DNA of 38,348 nt from Cruorifilaria tuberocauda (GCA_013365365.1 JABVXU010000513.1:1-38348); one strand, 5' to 3'. Counted from the first letter of the stretch, positions 1 through 12,490 are shown. Notes: generated from the sequence alone by a model not told the origin. Program-made: numbers and translations.

Positions 1-153
1 TTTTATTGATTAAAGCACATAGATTATGGAATGAAAAAGAAAAAGAAGAAGTAAAATTAATTTCTTCATTTATCATCTTTTCCCTCCTTCTTTTTGAAAG
101 TAATGATTTATTTTCATCGTTTCATTCTTATTTAATCTTTCAAATAATTCTTG

Positions 154-171
154 TTTCAGGTTGATTGTCGA
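154..171 (+). promoter_or_regulatory. Candidate trans-splice acceptor and 5' UTR of the acyltransferase gene
   Basis: TTTCAG ends at 159, only 12 bases before the ATG at 172, and is preceded by a T-rich stretch. In nematodes this arrangement is typical of a spliced-leader addition site. The frame is open across the acceptor (GTT GAT TGT CGA ATG), so an ordinary cis-spliced upstream exon outside the window cannot be excluded. No convincing coding exon is seen in 1-153. Confidence 0.5.
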
Positions 172-2843
172 ATGGGTGAACCACCAAAATTAATATATAC
201 AGCATTATGGATGAAGATTAGGGGTATATTTTTATCTACGTTTATTTTATTATCTGCAATATTAAGTTCAATGTATTTTCTTGTTCCACTTCTACCTTTA
301 ATGTTTCTCAATCATACATTATGGAGAAGAACAGTTGATCGACTTATTGGATTTTGGATGTTTATGCCATGTGTAAGTTTCATTTTATCTTTTATCGTTT
401 TATTTAGATCATTCGAACTGAAGTAGCAGTGGTTAGAAATGAATAATTAATTGAATTGAACTTCTTTAGAACGATAGAGAAATGAAAGTTATATTTATTC
501 TATTCGCTTCCTTTCATAAAGTACTCTTTTATTATAATGTGACTTATTCTTTGATTGCTGACTTTCAATCCAAAAAAAATCGTTCTTTATCTTCTTACTA
601 ATTTTATTTTATTTGTTTCTTTTTTTCAAAGTTTTTGAAGTTTTTTGATAATAAAGATTCTAATAATAAAAAGATGAAAAAGATAAATATTTAGTATAGA
701 TTAAATGAAGAAATAATATCTCGCAATTTTTGTTGTTTAACTGTTTTTCATTCTCTGATTTTCATTTCAGGGTCTTCTTGAAGTTTTTTTTGGTGCACGT
801 GTAACCGTATCCGGTACTAAAATAGAGCACAGTGAACCCGCATTGATTATAATGAACCATCGAACATGTTTAGATTGGCTGTTTTTTTGGAATGCTTTAA
901 TTCGGATAGATCCTTGGCTTTTGTCATCACAAAAAATATCTTTAAAGGTTTGCTTGCAATAATTTATATATAATATATAATAAATAATTTAATTTGAACA
1001 ATTCAAACTGAAAAGCTTCAATAATTCGTTTTAAATTTAAATTTTATTGTGATTGATTTATTTAAAGTGTACTGCGATTTTTCTTTAGATCACAGGATTT
1101 TTTAAATAATTCCCCAACAACGTTTTGGTAACAAAGTTCTCCAGTATGAATAATTTCAAATAAGATAATCGATAATTTTATCAAGAGTTTCTTGCTTAAT
1201 ATGTTTAGTATGTAATTGGCCCTATAACCATTAATATCCAAATTAGCTAGCAAACATTGTCATAAGTGAAAGAAAAGCTATATAACTTGTTAATTTTTCA
1301 TAACAGGCAGTAATCAGACATTTACCTGGAGCTGGTTGGGCTATGGCTTTAAATGCTTATTTGTTTTTAACACGACGCTTTGAGAAAGATCAAGCGCATA
1401 TTGAGGAAATGATTGATTATTACGCCAATTCGAGACATGCATACCAGGTAAGCAGACAAGATGAGTTTAATATCATGTTGTTCCACCACTACTTATTAAC
1501 ATTATACTCATTTATTAGTCTGTCAGTAAGGAAAAGCTAATGTATCTCCTTATATCTATTTATATCATATCTCACATAATTATTAATTAACGTTGTGTTC
1601 CATACTTATAGTTGCTTCTTTTTCCCGAAGGAACCGATAAAGATTATCGAGCAACTGAAAGAAGTCGGAAATATGCGCTTAAGCAGGGTTTAGTCGATTA
1701 TAGCTATGTACTTCATCCCAGGACAACGGGATTCACAGTTATGTTGAGAAAAATGCGACAAGGTTTATTACAATATTTTGAATTAGATGAAATCAGATTA
1801 ATGAAATACGTTAACATCAAATAGTTCTTTTCCGTTGATTTTACAAATGCTTGCATCTTCTGCTTTGTATCTTTGCCATATGCTTTCGGTTAATTAATTG
1901 TTTTTTCCAGTTTCATCAAGATGATACCATTTCAGTAGGATACATAAAGAACATTTACGACGTAACAGTTGCTTACGCGGACGCAATCGTGCAATCCGAA
2001 CTTGAACTATTTTTCAATGGTTCTTGTCCGAAGAGCATTCATTTCCATATAAGTAAAATTGATGTCAATAATTTACCCGAAAATGATGATGAATTAATTG
2101 CGCTATGGCTTACGAATCGTTGGAAGGCAAAAGAGGAAAAACTTGCGCAATTTTATCATTCCGATAGCGCCAAATACCGAATGTTTAAAACTGATTCGAA
2201 TTATGATGAAGTTTTTGAAGTAAGCTTTTACCAGTTATTTTCGTAATGACCAAAATGCTCGTTTACTAAATGAAATTTAAATATTAAGAATTTATATGTT
2301 TAAAATTTAATGCTGTCTTCGAAATTTCAATATCATATTAATAATGCGTGAAATAGGAATGCTTTAAGTGAAATGAATAATTTTTTATCAGCTTAATTCT
2401 CTTTTCATATGCGAAAGCATTTGAATTAAAAAATCTCTTTGAATCTTCGTAAGCTTGTTAATGACATGATGATATTATTTTATAGCTAACAAAAACCAAA
2501 TTTATTATGGTTTACGGAGCTGTAGTGATATTTTGGGTGGCTACATCTATATTCTTAATGTATGTGTTCCTCTATTATCATTTGCAATATTTGTTAGCGA
2601 TATTGACAGTCACTATCTTTCTTGGTTCTCAATTTTTGCTCGGTGGCTTCGAACATATTTCGATTCATGCAGCTAAGCGTTCTTCGCGGTGTGCTGTTAG
2701 GTAGGTTAACTGTTAATTTTGATTTTTCCTTGCAAATTTATCTTTTGAAAAGATGCAAGTAATCTTTTTTAGTATTCTGATGTATTTTCAGGTATGGAAA
2801 AACAGGACAAAAACATATGGCATTGTCATCAAGCTTTTTATGA
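172..2843 (+). CDS. LCLAT1: Lysocardiolipin / lysophospholipid acyltransferase, seven exons, complete
   Basis: Coding exons: 172-372, 771-947, 1307-1447, 1612-1762, 1936-2219, 2486-2700, 2792-2843, all with GT...AG introns and compatible phases; total 406 aa. Membrane acyltransferase of the PlsC family that transfers acyl chains to lysophospholipids (lysocardiolipin in vertebrate LCLAT1; lysophosphatidylinositol in nematode acl-8/9/10), normally in ER-type membranes. Visible: N-terminal hydrophobic segment about residues 19-46; catalytic NHRTCLD (96-102, the NHx4D box); LPGAGWAM (132-139); FPEGTD (177-182); LHPRTTGF (207-214); DVTVAY before an acidic/basic region with NRWKAKEEKL; two hydrophobic segments in about 324-370; then a short hydrophilic tail. 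Order, motifs and length closely follow vertebrate LCLAT1. The ATG at 172 follows a TTTCAG at 154-159. Exon 5 is started at 1936, not 1911, because this keeps frame and the spacing between TGFT and VTVAY seen in the family. Substrate preference is inferred. No defects seen. Confidence 0.93.
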
Positions 2844-4570
2844 TTATCTTTATCCGAAGAATTGCTTAAGAAATAACTGTAAGATCTTTGATAGCTACTT
2901 ACGTTGCCTTTTTAAAATCTATTTACAATAATCATAGATTTCCTGTTGGTATTTAACATTTTTACGTTCGGAGGGGAAGGCACAATATGAGGAAAAAACG
3001 TTTTGAATTAAATCTTATAAAAAATGATTGTGATTAAATTGAAAAATACTAATCTTTGTCCGTAGAGAAATTATTAATTTTAATGGATGGAAAATGCAAG
3101 GAAATGATTTCTGTCTTCGGTAGTACTACTATATGAGCACATAAAAATTAATTATGTATATGAGATTTAAAGTTATCAACGTAGTATATTTAACATGATT
3201 CTAAATATACATTTAGAGTTATTGTTTTCGTTTATTCGGTTCCTTCATGAGTCATTGAGAAGTTAGTTAAAGACTAAATTTCCATTTTTTAATTTGTCTC
3301 TATTTAAATATATTAATGTGAAAGGTTTTCCATCCATTATTTTTTTTTATCTTATTAGTGATCTCCTGATCAAATTATCCATAAATTTTTTCATTATGAT
3401 TTTCTCTATGCATATTTTTATGTATTTTATGTCATGCATTTCAACTTTATTATTATTTATTTTTCCTTTTTTTGTGATTTATCTGAGAGAAAAAAAATTT
3501 TATTGATAGATAAATTAAATTATGAACCTGTACTACATGATGTATGGTATATGCAGATATGGATTGAAAATGTTGTGGAAAGGTATATTTGCTAGAAATC
3601 ATTTATGTTTATCAGTCAAAAATATTATATCTTCTTCGCTTGCTAATTTATTTCGTCTCTTTTTGTTTTTTTAAACAAAGTTTTATTGAATTTATGCACT
3701 GAGATTGTAAAAGTTGAATTTATGGCTGTATAAATGATTTTTTATTTTCCTGCTAATTACTGTTGTCTTATTTTACGTTAATTTAATTTTTTTAAACTAT
3801 ACACAAGATACTAAAGAGAAAAAAAGACAAAGAATAATGGTTAACTGAGGTGTGAATTTACAGTTAACTTACGACAAATGTTTGCTTATCATCTCAAATG
3901 TTGTCAACTTGGTCTAAAATAATTTACTTACCGTTTGTTTTCTCTTCTCCAAATCACGATGTATCTTTATAATTTTTAATTCAACCTTGCCTTTCATCGT
4001 GAAATTAACCGAACAATTAGACAATGATCGAATTTACTTTTATCCTTAAATGAATCTTTGCTTTAGCAGAATAATAAGGTGGTATTATACTGGATACTTG
4101 ATTAGATATCTACATAATTAGATATCTTAGTTATTCATTCATAGTAATGTTTTTAATGTTTTGAATAGTAAAGTAAATCTGCAAGCTTCCGCTTATAATT
4201 TTGTTGAAAAATAGGTGTTTTGCATGGTAACTTTATCATGAATCCATAGTAGTAGTAGCAGTAGTTAAAGCTGATATGATAAGACTAGTTAAGTAATGGT
4301 ATTTATAATGCTTATACCTTGAAACAAGTATCATTTAAATTAATTTCAAGTTCATAAGTTATTTCATTTGTTCGAAAGACTTACATATTTCATCTAATAA
4401 CGTATAGGAAAAAAAGATAATTGATAAAATCAACTACAACTTTGATGTGTTTAAAGTTCAACACTTCCATAAAACAGAAAGTTCTTTTAATCAAATTTGG
4501 ATTGATAGTGAATATTACATTGAATTATCGTTAAGTTCTGAGAATTCGAATATACAAAAAATAAATTTAT
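2844..4570. other. 3' flank of the acyltransferase gene; no gene seen
   Basis: AT-rich DNA after the TGA at 2841-2843. Possible variant poly(A) signals ATTAAA occur at 3007-3012 and 3033-3038. Short open frames here (for example 3294-3506) are T/A-rich, hydrophobic only by composition, and lack family resemblance. Confidence 0.5.
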
Positions 4571-5777
4571 CCAAATAGTTGAATTAGTTTTGAGAGAAGA
4601 GAGAGAGAGGAAGAGAAAGATGAAAAATTTAGTGAAATAATTCGCCTGAATATATATACGAAGAAGAAACGATACTGATATTGTTATTTACTTACAAATC
4701 AAATATATGGTGTTAATTTTATGCGCTATAAAAAATAATAATTATAATTTGACAAATTTCAACATACCATCCTATTATTTATTTCAATTTCAAAGAGAAA
4801 TTACTATCTTTCATGATAAATTTCATCCATTAAATTTAATGATATGTTTAATCTTTTCCTGTAATTTCATTATCATTGTAAATAATTGTCATGAAAAGGA
4901 TAATGATAGATCATATTTTGAAAAATAGTATTTGAAATTTTTAATTTATCATTTAAATATGCTACCTTACACATTTTCTTTCCCTTTTTTTGCAAGCAAT
5001 ATAGCACTTTTTTTTTTCGTTACTTCCATTTTCATAATGATAATATAGAAAAATAAATGATAAACTGAAAGTATAATTTACTGTATTATAGGTTTAAAAT
5101 TTTTATCAGAAATTTAGATTCAAATGAAATAATTTTCAAAAATGATAAGAAAAAACAAATATAAGTTGTACTGTTATTAAAACTTTGCTGCATTATTATC
5201 TATTAATTTAATGCATCATCACTATACTTAGCAATTAATTTCCTCGATCAATTTGTTATTTGACAAATACGGTCCTTTTCATCTCATTATAATGCGATAA
5301 ATGTGATAAAGTGATAAGTTAACAGTATTATTCCTAAAATGAAATGATATAAAATTGGCTTCATCCAGAAGAAACATTGATACTTTGTTATCTTTTCAGA
5401 TGAAATAAATACTTGTTTACTTAACCGGAAGAAAAAAAAAAATCAGATAATTATTGATTGTTTCTTTTTCTTTGTTGAAATACTGGTAATTATTTAACAA
5501 TTTAAAATTTCCGGATAGGCAAATAAGTATCAGAATTTCAATATATCATTATTTCGCCGGGAAAAACTAACACATATTAATAATGCTTTCTGGATTAAGA
5601 CTAATCTTGTATCATTTCTCGATAAGCAACAAAAAAAATTGCTTTCTTCAAATTTCATGCAAATCCACTAGGATGAATTAATACTTTAGATAGAGATAGC
5701 AAAAAAGTATGGGAAATTATAATATTATTCATTTAAATTAATTAAGAAAGAAAATATGATAGAGAGCCGGTGATAAG

Positions 5778-5801
5778 TTCTATGATAATTTTATCATAGA
5801 A
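5778..5801. repeat. Perfect short inverted repeat (11-bp stem, 2-base loop)
   Basis: Left arm TTCTATGATAA, spacer TT, right arm TTATCATAGAA: a perfect 11-bp inverted repeat. Each arm contains a GATAA/TTATC word. No gene is adjacent, so a role is unknown. Confidence 0.8.
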
Positions 5802-6608
5802 TCATACGACCTAAATTTTTTGTCCGCATAAAAGCTATCATTAATTTGAGATAATTACGCCGCTTCATCTCCCTTCAATTATTGTGCTTTTATTTCTTTC
5901 ATTTTTCTTTTTTAGAATTTCTCTCTCTCTCTCTTTTAGTTTTTTATTCAAATCAGTTGGCATGGTGATTAGTTAAATTAAAGAATTAAATGAAATGCTG
6001 ATATGTACAGCAGTAAAATATTCATTTACAATTTAATTCAGATGGATTTATTTGTCGGGAAAGATCAAATTGCATTCTTTTCCGTTTTTTTTCTTTCCAC
6101 TTTTAACCAAAATTTATTTTATTTTAATTTTCTTTCCTTTTCTTTAAAACTGAAGTCTATTTGAGTTTAATTTTTCATTCTTAACTTTGAGCTAAAATTT
6201 TCTTCATTTCAATTGCATTTTCACTCTTCGTTTTGATAGCTAACATTGATAATACAATCACTGAAACTTTTTTTCTTTTATAAAATAAATGAAATTAATC
6301 GATATATTTCACTAAATTTGTTTTCCGTATTGCTCTTCAATAAAATATTAATCAAATACTAATCTAAAGTACTAATCTTCTTAACAGACATGTAAATATG
6401 ATAACGCGATTGATTAACACAATGTTATCTTTCTCGTTTAATACAAAATTTCAAATTAACTCTTTTCTAACATACAGGAAAACAATGATTAATAAACAGT
6501 TCTTGGAGAAAAAACTGATTGCTAAACTTTATTACACAAATTTTAACAGCAATGTTTTCTTTTCATTTACTCATCCATATTTGAAAAAATATTTTAAATC
6601 TTCCTTCT

Positions 6609-6659
6609 ACCTCTCTCTCTCTCTTTCTCTCTTTCTCTTTCTCTTTCTCTGTCTCTCTC
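6609..6659. repeat. CT microsatellite
   Basis: Interrupted CT/CTTT tract about 50 bases long. It gives a leucine/serine/phenylalanine-rich open frame that is a composition artefact. Confidence 0.9.
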
Positions 6660-7002
6660 ACCTCATAATAATAATGTTAAAATACAAATAATTAAATTTG
6701 CTTAATAATATATCATTAAATAAATGTTATGTTTATTGAAATTAAGGGGCGGAATGTACTTATTAGCGTTTTTAAAGTCAGTTCTATAATCGATACATTC
6801 AAATGATAATTGTTAATTTGTTAAGGTGATAGTAATACTTTATGGAAGTATAAAGTAACCGTTCAATACTGTTGTCATCATTGATTGCTTGTCCCTTTTT
6901 ACACCTTTGAAAAGCTTCCCAATCTTAATATTTTAGAAATTGGTAATTGATTGCTATCTCTTATGTCTCTACATATACTTCTTTTCCCTTTTCTCTTTGA
7001 GG

Positions 7003-7006
<4 letters not shown>

Positions 7007-7036
<30 letters not shown>
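7007..7036. repeat. AG microsatellite
   Basis: Uninterrupted AG dinucleotide run of about 27 bases ending in GAAAGG. Confidence 0.92.
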
Positions 7037-7038
<2 letters not shown>

Positions 7039-7174
7039 CACATTCATTACTTATTTTGTTTACTCACAACTCAAACTCTTCCTCTATTATTAATTCATAA
7101 GAATTTATTCTAGTATAGGCTAAATTTATCTAAACAATTTATCACATATCATTTTTCAAAATTTCATCAATTAT

Positions 7175-7280
7175 TCATTATTACTATTATCATCGATAAT
7201 TTCCATGATAATTCCTCTATATCAATTATCATTATCTAATTGATACTATATCGATAATAATTAATGATAGTGATAATAGT
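7175..7280. repeat. Imperfect inverted repeat rich in ATTATC/GATAAT
   Basis: The left part (ATTACTATTATCATCGATAA) is mirrored on the opposite strand by the right part (the complement of GATAGTGATAATAGTCAT). A smaller inner hairpin pairs TATATCAATT with AATTGATA. The arms are imperfect. It may be a decayed small foldback element or simple AT-rich drift. Confidence 0.4.
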
Positions 7281-7434
7281 CATTAAACTTGATAGGAAAA
7301 AAATTACTTGTTAAAATCTGTGCAGTCTTTCTTCCTCGTTATTTCCCAGTTTGAAATGGAAAAAATATTTTAATGAAGAGGTGAAAAGAAAGAGAAAAAC
7401 GATTGATGATACTTACAGGTTACTGATATCGAAT

Positions 7435-7453
7435 CTTATCACCAGGTGATAAG
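7435..7453. repeat. 19-base palindrome CTTATCACC-A-GGTGATAAG
   Basis: Perfect 9-bp arms around a single A. Each arm holds a TGATAAG/CTTATCA word, the extended GATA-factor site in nematodes, so this would be a paired inverted GATA site. No gene start is recognised nearby. Confidence 0.65.
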
Positions 7454-7830
7454 TATGCAATTGCTTACACAAAAGGTTTAACAAATGTAATACATTATTT
7501 TGCATTCTTTCTCTGGAAGTAATTGATTGCTCTATAAAAATTGGATCAAACCTTCAATATTCCTATTAAATCTTATCTTATCTTCCCATATCACCTCAAT
7601 CCTTTCTTGTTGTTGTGAAAACAAAACCGGATAACTGTTCTTTCCTTTCCCTTTCCGGATTAGATTTTTCCTTTTTTCCGGCTTCGGGTCAGTTTCTCCC
7701 CTCTTCCCTTCTCTCTAGTCAATAGAAAAAAGGGGTAAGTGTATTTAACGATTACCACTGTTCCACGAATACTGTTCAAAATTTTAAATTTGTCATTTAC
7801 GGGCGGGAAATGAACAATAGAAAAGAGAAT

Positions 7831-7914
7831 GAGAGGAAGAGAGAGAGAGTGGGAGAGAAATCATTTACAGATTTGTCAAGTGAGAAAGGGAGAGAGAGAG
7901 AGGGAGAGAGAGAC
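7831..7914. repeat. GA-rich microsatellite region
   Basis: Two GA-rich runs (7831-7860 and 7881-7914) separated by about 20 unique bases. They force an Arg/Glu-rich frame that should not be read as protein evidence. Confidence 0.85.
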
Positions 7915-7918
7915 AGGG

Positions 7919-8140
7919 ATGTCATTTACACCTATGTCATATAAATCGTCATTACCACTGCTGCTACTGCTACTACTGCTACTTTTATATAGTCTCTCTC
8001 ATGCAACTGCAGTAGCATCTTTTCAACATTGTAGTGGTATGAGATATCGGTCATCACCGCAACTGCAGTTGAAACTTGCAACTGTAACTGCGACTGCAAC
8101 TACATCTGCATCTCCAATCGTAACCTCATTCTTAACGTAA
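7919..8140 (+). other. Low-complexity open frame with signal-peptide-like start (doubtful gene)
   Basis: From the ATG at 7919 the frame encodes a short N-terminus, a run of ten leucines (CTG/CTA repeats), YSLSHATAVASF, then a Thr/Ala/Ser-rich tail, and stops at 8140. Formally this resembles a signal peptide followed by a mucin-like tail. A second Ala/Thr/Ser-rich frame lies at 8136-8315 in the +1 phase, so an indel or splice could connect them. The DNA is a hexamer simple repeat, so the amino-acid pattern can arise without selection. No splice sites or homology are recognised. Confidence 0.2.
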
Positions 8141-8278
8141 CTGCATTACAACTGAGACTGCATATGCATCTACAATTGCATCCGCATTAGCAACCGTAAC
8201 TGCATCTGAAATTGCGACTGCATCTGCAACCACAACTGCATCGATATCTCTGCAACTGCAGCTGCAACTGCATAAGCA
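8055..8278. repeat. Degenerate CTGCAA/CTGCAT hexamer array, E-box rich
   Basis: About 220 bases built from variants of CAACTG, CATCTG and CAGCTG with a 6-base period. Around a dozen CANNTG (E-box) words occur, including CAACTG, CATCTG, CATATG and CAGCTG. GC content is well above the surroundings. It is a simple-sequence array; any bHLH binding is inference. Confidence 0.75.
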
Positions 8279-8504
8279 ATATTATTTTTGCAAAATAACA
8301 CAGAGTGATGATTGATGATAGTAATAAATCTAATCGTATTTTCATCCTAAATTGATGATTCTTTCTCTACCTGAGCACTTCATTCATTGCATAAAGACTG
8401 CTTCTATCAGTGATCAGTGATAATTCCATAATATCAGATATGTAAAAGAGCTTAGAAATATTAAATTTTATGGTTATTACTTCGACGATTTCTCTTCAAT
8501 GATA

Positions 8505-8520
8505 TGTGTGTGTGTGTGTG
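8505..8520. repeat. TG dinucleotide run
   Basis: Eight TG units in a row. A further CCATT pentamer run lies at about 8658-8683. Confidence 0.9.
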
Positions 8521-9202
8521 GAAGAGAAGCGATCGGAATTGGTTGTAAAATTTTGAAAATCAAATGAAATGCCCAACTGACTAAGCAGTAGCAATGGCGT
8601 TAAGCATATCCTGAACTTGAATGACCAGATCCACTGATCCACCGATCATTTCACTCCAATTCTATTCCATTCCATTCCATTCTGCATTTATCGATTGATC
8701 GATAAATCTCTTTCCTTTCACATAGATTATTTCATTCTTTTAGATAATTAAAAAGCAATTCATTTCTTTTATACCAAATTTATTTCATTATTTAATTATT
8801 AAATTTATCGATTATTTAATTATTCGATAATCGATATTTTCCATATATTTTCAGGTTAAATCTTCATTATTTGTATTATATTAATTTAGTATTTTTAGCT
8901 AATTTATCTTCCGATCTATCTCAGTTTTTTTTTAAATTTTTGTTGTTTTTTTTAAAGTTTATTTATTGATAATTAAAAAAAATTTGTTTACTTAATATTT
9001 ATTAGTTAATTATCTAATATTTAATGATAAGTTACTTCTCTATCAAATTATCGATTTAATATAAGATTATGCAACTATTTGAATAATTCACAATACATTT
9101 GATGTGTGGTTTTTTCAAAAGAAAATATTTGATGATAGTATTTCCTCTTTTTGTGCGCTGCATTTTTTTAGAATAACCGAATTTCTTTCTCACCTTCTAT
9201 TG

Positions 9203-9243
9203 CTCTCTCTCTCTCTCTCTCTATCCCTCCCTCTCTCTCTCTT
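9203..9243. repeat. CT microsatellite
   Basis: Two CT runs separated by ATCCCTCC, total about 40 bases. Confidence 0.9.
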
Positions 9244-12200
9244 TAAATTATCCCAAAAATGAAATGATCCATTGGATGACATTCCAATGATATTTCCCAC
9301 CTTCTTCTGTTGATTTTTTTTTTCTCTTCCGTCATTGTGCACCAGACATTTACATATATTATAGTGTTTATTAAAATATAGGTTAAAAAAAATGACAATT
9401 TGGAATTTAAATTAAGCTGCTTATTAGCATATGCTAATTATATGCTTAACGAATGCTTGACATATTTGAAAGATTAATGAGCCTAGCGAGGAATGAATCA
9501 TAGATAGATATCTGATAATTTGAAAAAAGCAGAAAGCTATTGCCCAAGAGATTGTTACCGAGCCATTTTTAGCTTTTTATATCAGGTCATTTGATTGATA
9601 AGTGATGGATTTTTCATCTCTTTTGTCCATTTGAACGAATTGGTGTGAAGAGTGAAATGTAAATAATATTCATAAGGGAAAAGAAAAGATAAAATTGATT
9701 GATCAATGATATGATATGGTATGTTGAAATATCAATGAGAATTTTTGATATCTTTTTTCCCCTCATCAATTCATATTCTCTTTTTTTCTTCTCATCTCTC
9801 TAACATACACTTTTATTGCAAACGATTAATTTTGTATTTGTCTAATTTGAAGAAAGCTTTATTAGCTTTTTAATTCATTGATCTTCCCATTCGTAAAATT
9901 ACAGTTAATATTTGATTTATAAATTATATTTCAAAAATTAGCAATCAAAATTTTAAAATGTTTGAATTATTCGTTTTGATTTTTCCTGAAATTTTAACTT
10001 TACGTGAGATGAGTTTAGATATTTGAAATTTCAAAATCAATTTTATCACTAATTCGGATAAAATTTATAAATTTTAAATATCAGTAATCAAGTATGAAGA
10101 GGTGATTTTTAAAAATATTTTTTAAATAATGCAATTGTCAGTATTAATTTTTGTCTTTGAAGTTAATTTAAGCAATTTTGGAAGCTGAACGAATGATTCA
10201 TAATTTATCATATATCATGCGTTCATTAAATGATTTTGGATGATTGAATAGTTAAGGAGAGTTGATTTTCTACTTGTCCCATATTTTCATCTTTAATAAG
10301 GCGAGAGATAAGAAATATTATTATTACTGCTATCATTATTATTATTATTAATTATCGTTGTTGCTATTTATAAAAGATTGTCTGAAACGTTTCTGCTCAG
10401 ACAAATTAAGTAAACATAATCTATTTACCACTCATGGATCGATAAAAATATAAGTAAATAATACCAGTAATAGGATTTGCATTAATGATAAATACGATTA
10501 TAGTGAAAAGTTTCACAGAATAGCGATTAGTTGATGGAATTTGAAAATGAAGAAATTTAATCCGTTCATCCTCCATCGATCATCATCAAATCATCGTCAC
10601 CTGAAAGGTGAGGAAGGATGAACATATGTTTGATGTTTCTTTCCTTCTCAAAATTTAACTTTTCCTTTTACAATTATTTATTTCTTCCTTCCAAAACAAA
10701 AATAAATTTCAATGATAATTCATCGTATAGTAATTATTATTCTATGATATTAAATAGTTCGTTAAATTTTTAATAACCCTTGGAAAGATTAAGTAATGAA
10801 TTAAACCATTCTTACAAGAAAACAATTTGCATGGAGGTTTTTTCCAACTAATGTTGTATGCTTTCATTTTGATTTGTTATCTTTTCAATATAACCATAAA
10901 CTGATAAGTAAATGGTTGATATAAATTTGCAATAAATATTTTAAAATGTTATCGATTATCTGTTAATTAAAATTTAACGTTAATTATTTTTCACTATTCA
11001 TAATCGTAATTTTACGAAAGAGAATAAAAATTATCGTTCCCTTTTCCGGAATGGAATTGGGAAAAAGTGAATTTAATCTATTATTTTTTGTTTACGGTGG
11101 AATTTCCAAAAAGAAAATATTATCAGCTTTTGCAATTTATTTCAAATTAATTTTTGAATTTCAACTCTTATATTTCCTAGTTAAAGTGTGATATCTTGGC
11201 CATTTTACTCTTTTCTGTTTGCCATTATACTAGGCTTTTAAGATATTTAATCAGTTACATTATACTCATTTGATATTTCAAATAATCAACGATTAATTCC
11301 GTTATTAAAAATAGTTCACCTAAATGAAAATTTTATCTTTCCATTTCATTAGCTCTTTTAAAATTTTATCTCAGAAATAAATATACTGTATTTTTTCTTA
11401 TACATTAAGAATTTTGGGATTGTCATCAGGAAATGGTAGTTAATAAATTGTGGCATATTGTCGACAATGGTAATAGTGATGAAAGGATAACTGATAAGAT
11501 CTGGCATATTGCTCCCATTCAGCTCAATTAACCTCATTTGATGTTTATATTATACTTAATATTTTATCAGTTTACTATTTTTATTATCAGATCACCGATA
11601 TATTGCCATCAGAAATTAGTCGATTAAATTTAAATTTAATTTAATTTAATCAAACTGAGTTTAGTTGAATCAATAAAAACTAATATTATCAATTGTGATA
11701 TTTCGTAATTTAATATGAAATATAAAAATAGGCGAGAAATGAATAATTAGAAAAAGGAAGAAATAAATTTTTCGAGTTAAAATTGAATAATTTCAACGAT
11801 CTTTCTTTGAAATCCAATTTACGAAATCTTAAAAGAAAATATTTTAACACATTGATCGGTTGTTGTAATAAATTTTTGCATAGCATAGATGCAAATACTA
11901 TGCTACTTTTCTTTTAAACTATTTTAAAATGAATTTTTAATTAATTAATTAGTTTTCGCTATTATATTTCGCTATCTAGTCACTAAAATTTTAAATAATG
12001 TATCTATATATTGAAATAAGCATTATTATAATCTCTTAGAATTATTATGAAAAATAAGATCAAATTCGTTTAGCAGAAATTAGCAGAAAAGCTAAATTAC
12101 AATGTAATTAATAGAGATACTAATAGATATTTAAGAAAAAAATTCTTCCCTACAATTTCCTAAATACTGTGCGGACGTTATTTCTTGTGCTAAAGCTTAA

Positions 12201-12410
12201 TTTAAGCATTTTTCTTCGAAATCAAATATTTTAATTTTTAAAATTCCGTATTAATCATTGGTTATAATGAAAATATATTATATAGCTTATATTTTAATAA
12301 TATATTATAGCTCATTTTTTCATCACTTTTGGTTTGATAACTGTAATATTCCAATCATCTTCTCATTGTATGGTATGATAATAAAAAAACTGCTTTAAAT
12401 TTCTGCGTTA

Positions 12411-12490
12411 AACTTATTGATAAGAAGGTCTTTAATATGTATGTGATTTGGTAATGTTATCTTTCCATTCTCTGATAACTGATTTGCTAT
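12411..12490. repeat. Copy 1 of an 80-bp dispersed direct repeat
   Basis: Begins AACTTATTGATAAGAAGG and runs to TTTGCTAT. It matches 13706-13785 over 80 bases with only scattered substitutions and no gaps, including the identical 18 bases CATTCTCTGATAA plus neighbours. No coding content. Confidence 0.8.

Larger units (their letters stand above)
4571..7600. other. Intergenic AT-rich DNA with CT/GA tracts and inverted repeats
   Basis: No exon with convincing composition and splice sites was found. The stretch contains GA/CT tracts at about 4592-4620, 5920-5934, 6609-6659 and 7007-7036, a short perfect hairpin at 5778-5801, a 19-base palindrome at 7435-7453 and an imperfect inverted repeat near 7175-7280. 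TGATAA/TTATCA words are frequent. Confidence 0.5.
8320..12400. other. Intergenic AT-rich DNA; no gene seen
   Basis: Apart from the TG, CCATT and CT tracts and an ATT run near 10318-10350, I see no stretch with coding composition plus splice sites. A 12-base palindrome ATTGTCGACAAT lies at 11457-11468. A TTTCAG on the minus strand near 10605-10610 opens only a very short frame. Confidence 0.45.

Noticed and set aside
1911..1935. Extending exon 5 of the acyltransferase to the acceptor at 1910
   Set aside because: With the only sensible donor at 1763 the frame shifts to a stop, and family spacing between conserved motifs is lost.
6398..6691. 97-codon + strand open frame
   Set aside because: Its C-terminus is encoded by a CT microsatellite and the rest is biased to Ile/Asn/Phe; no splice or domain support.
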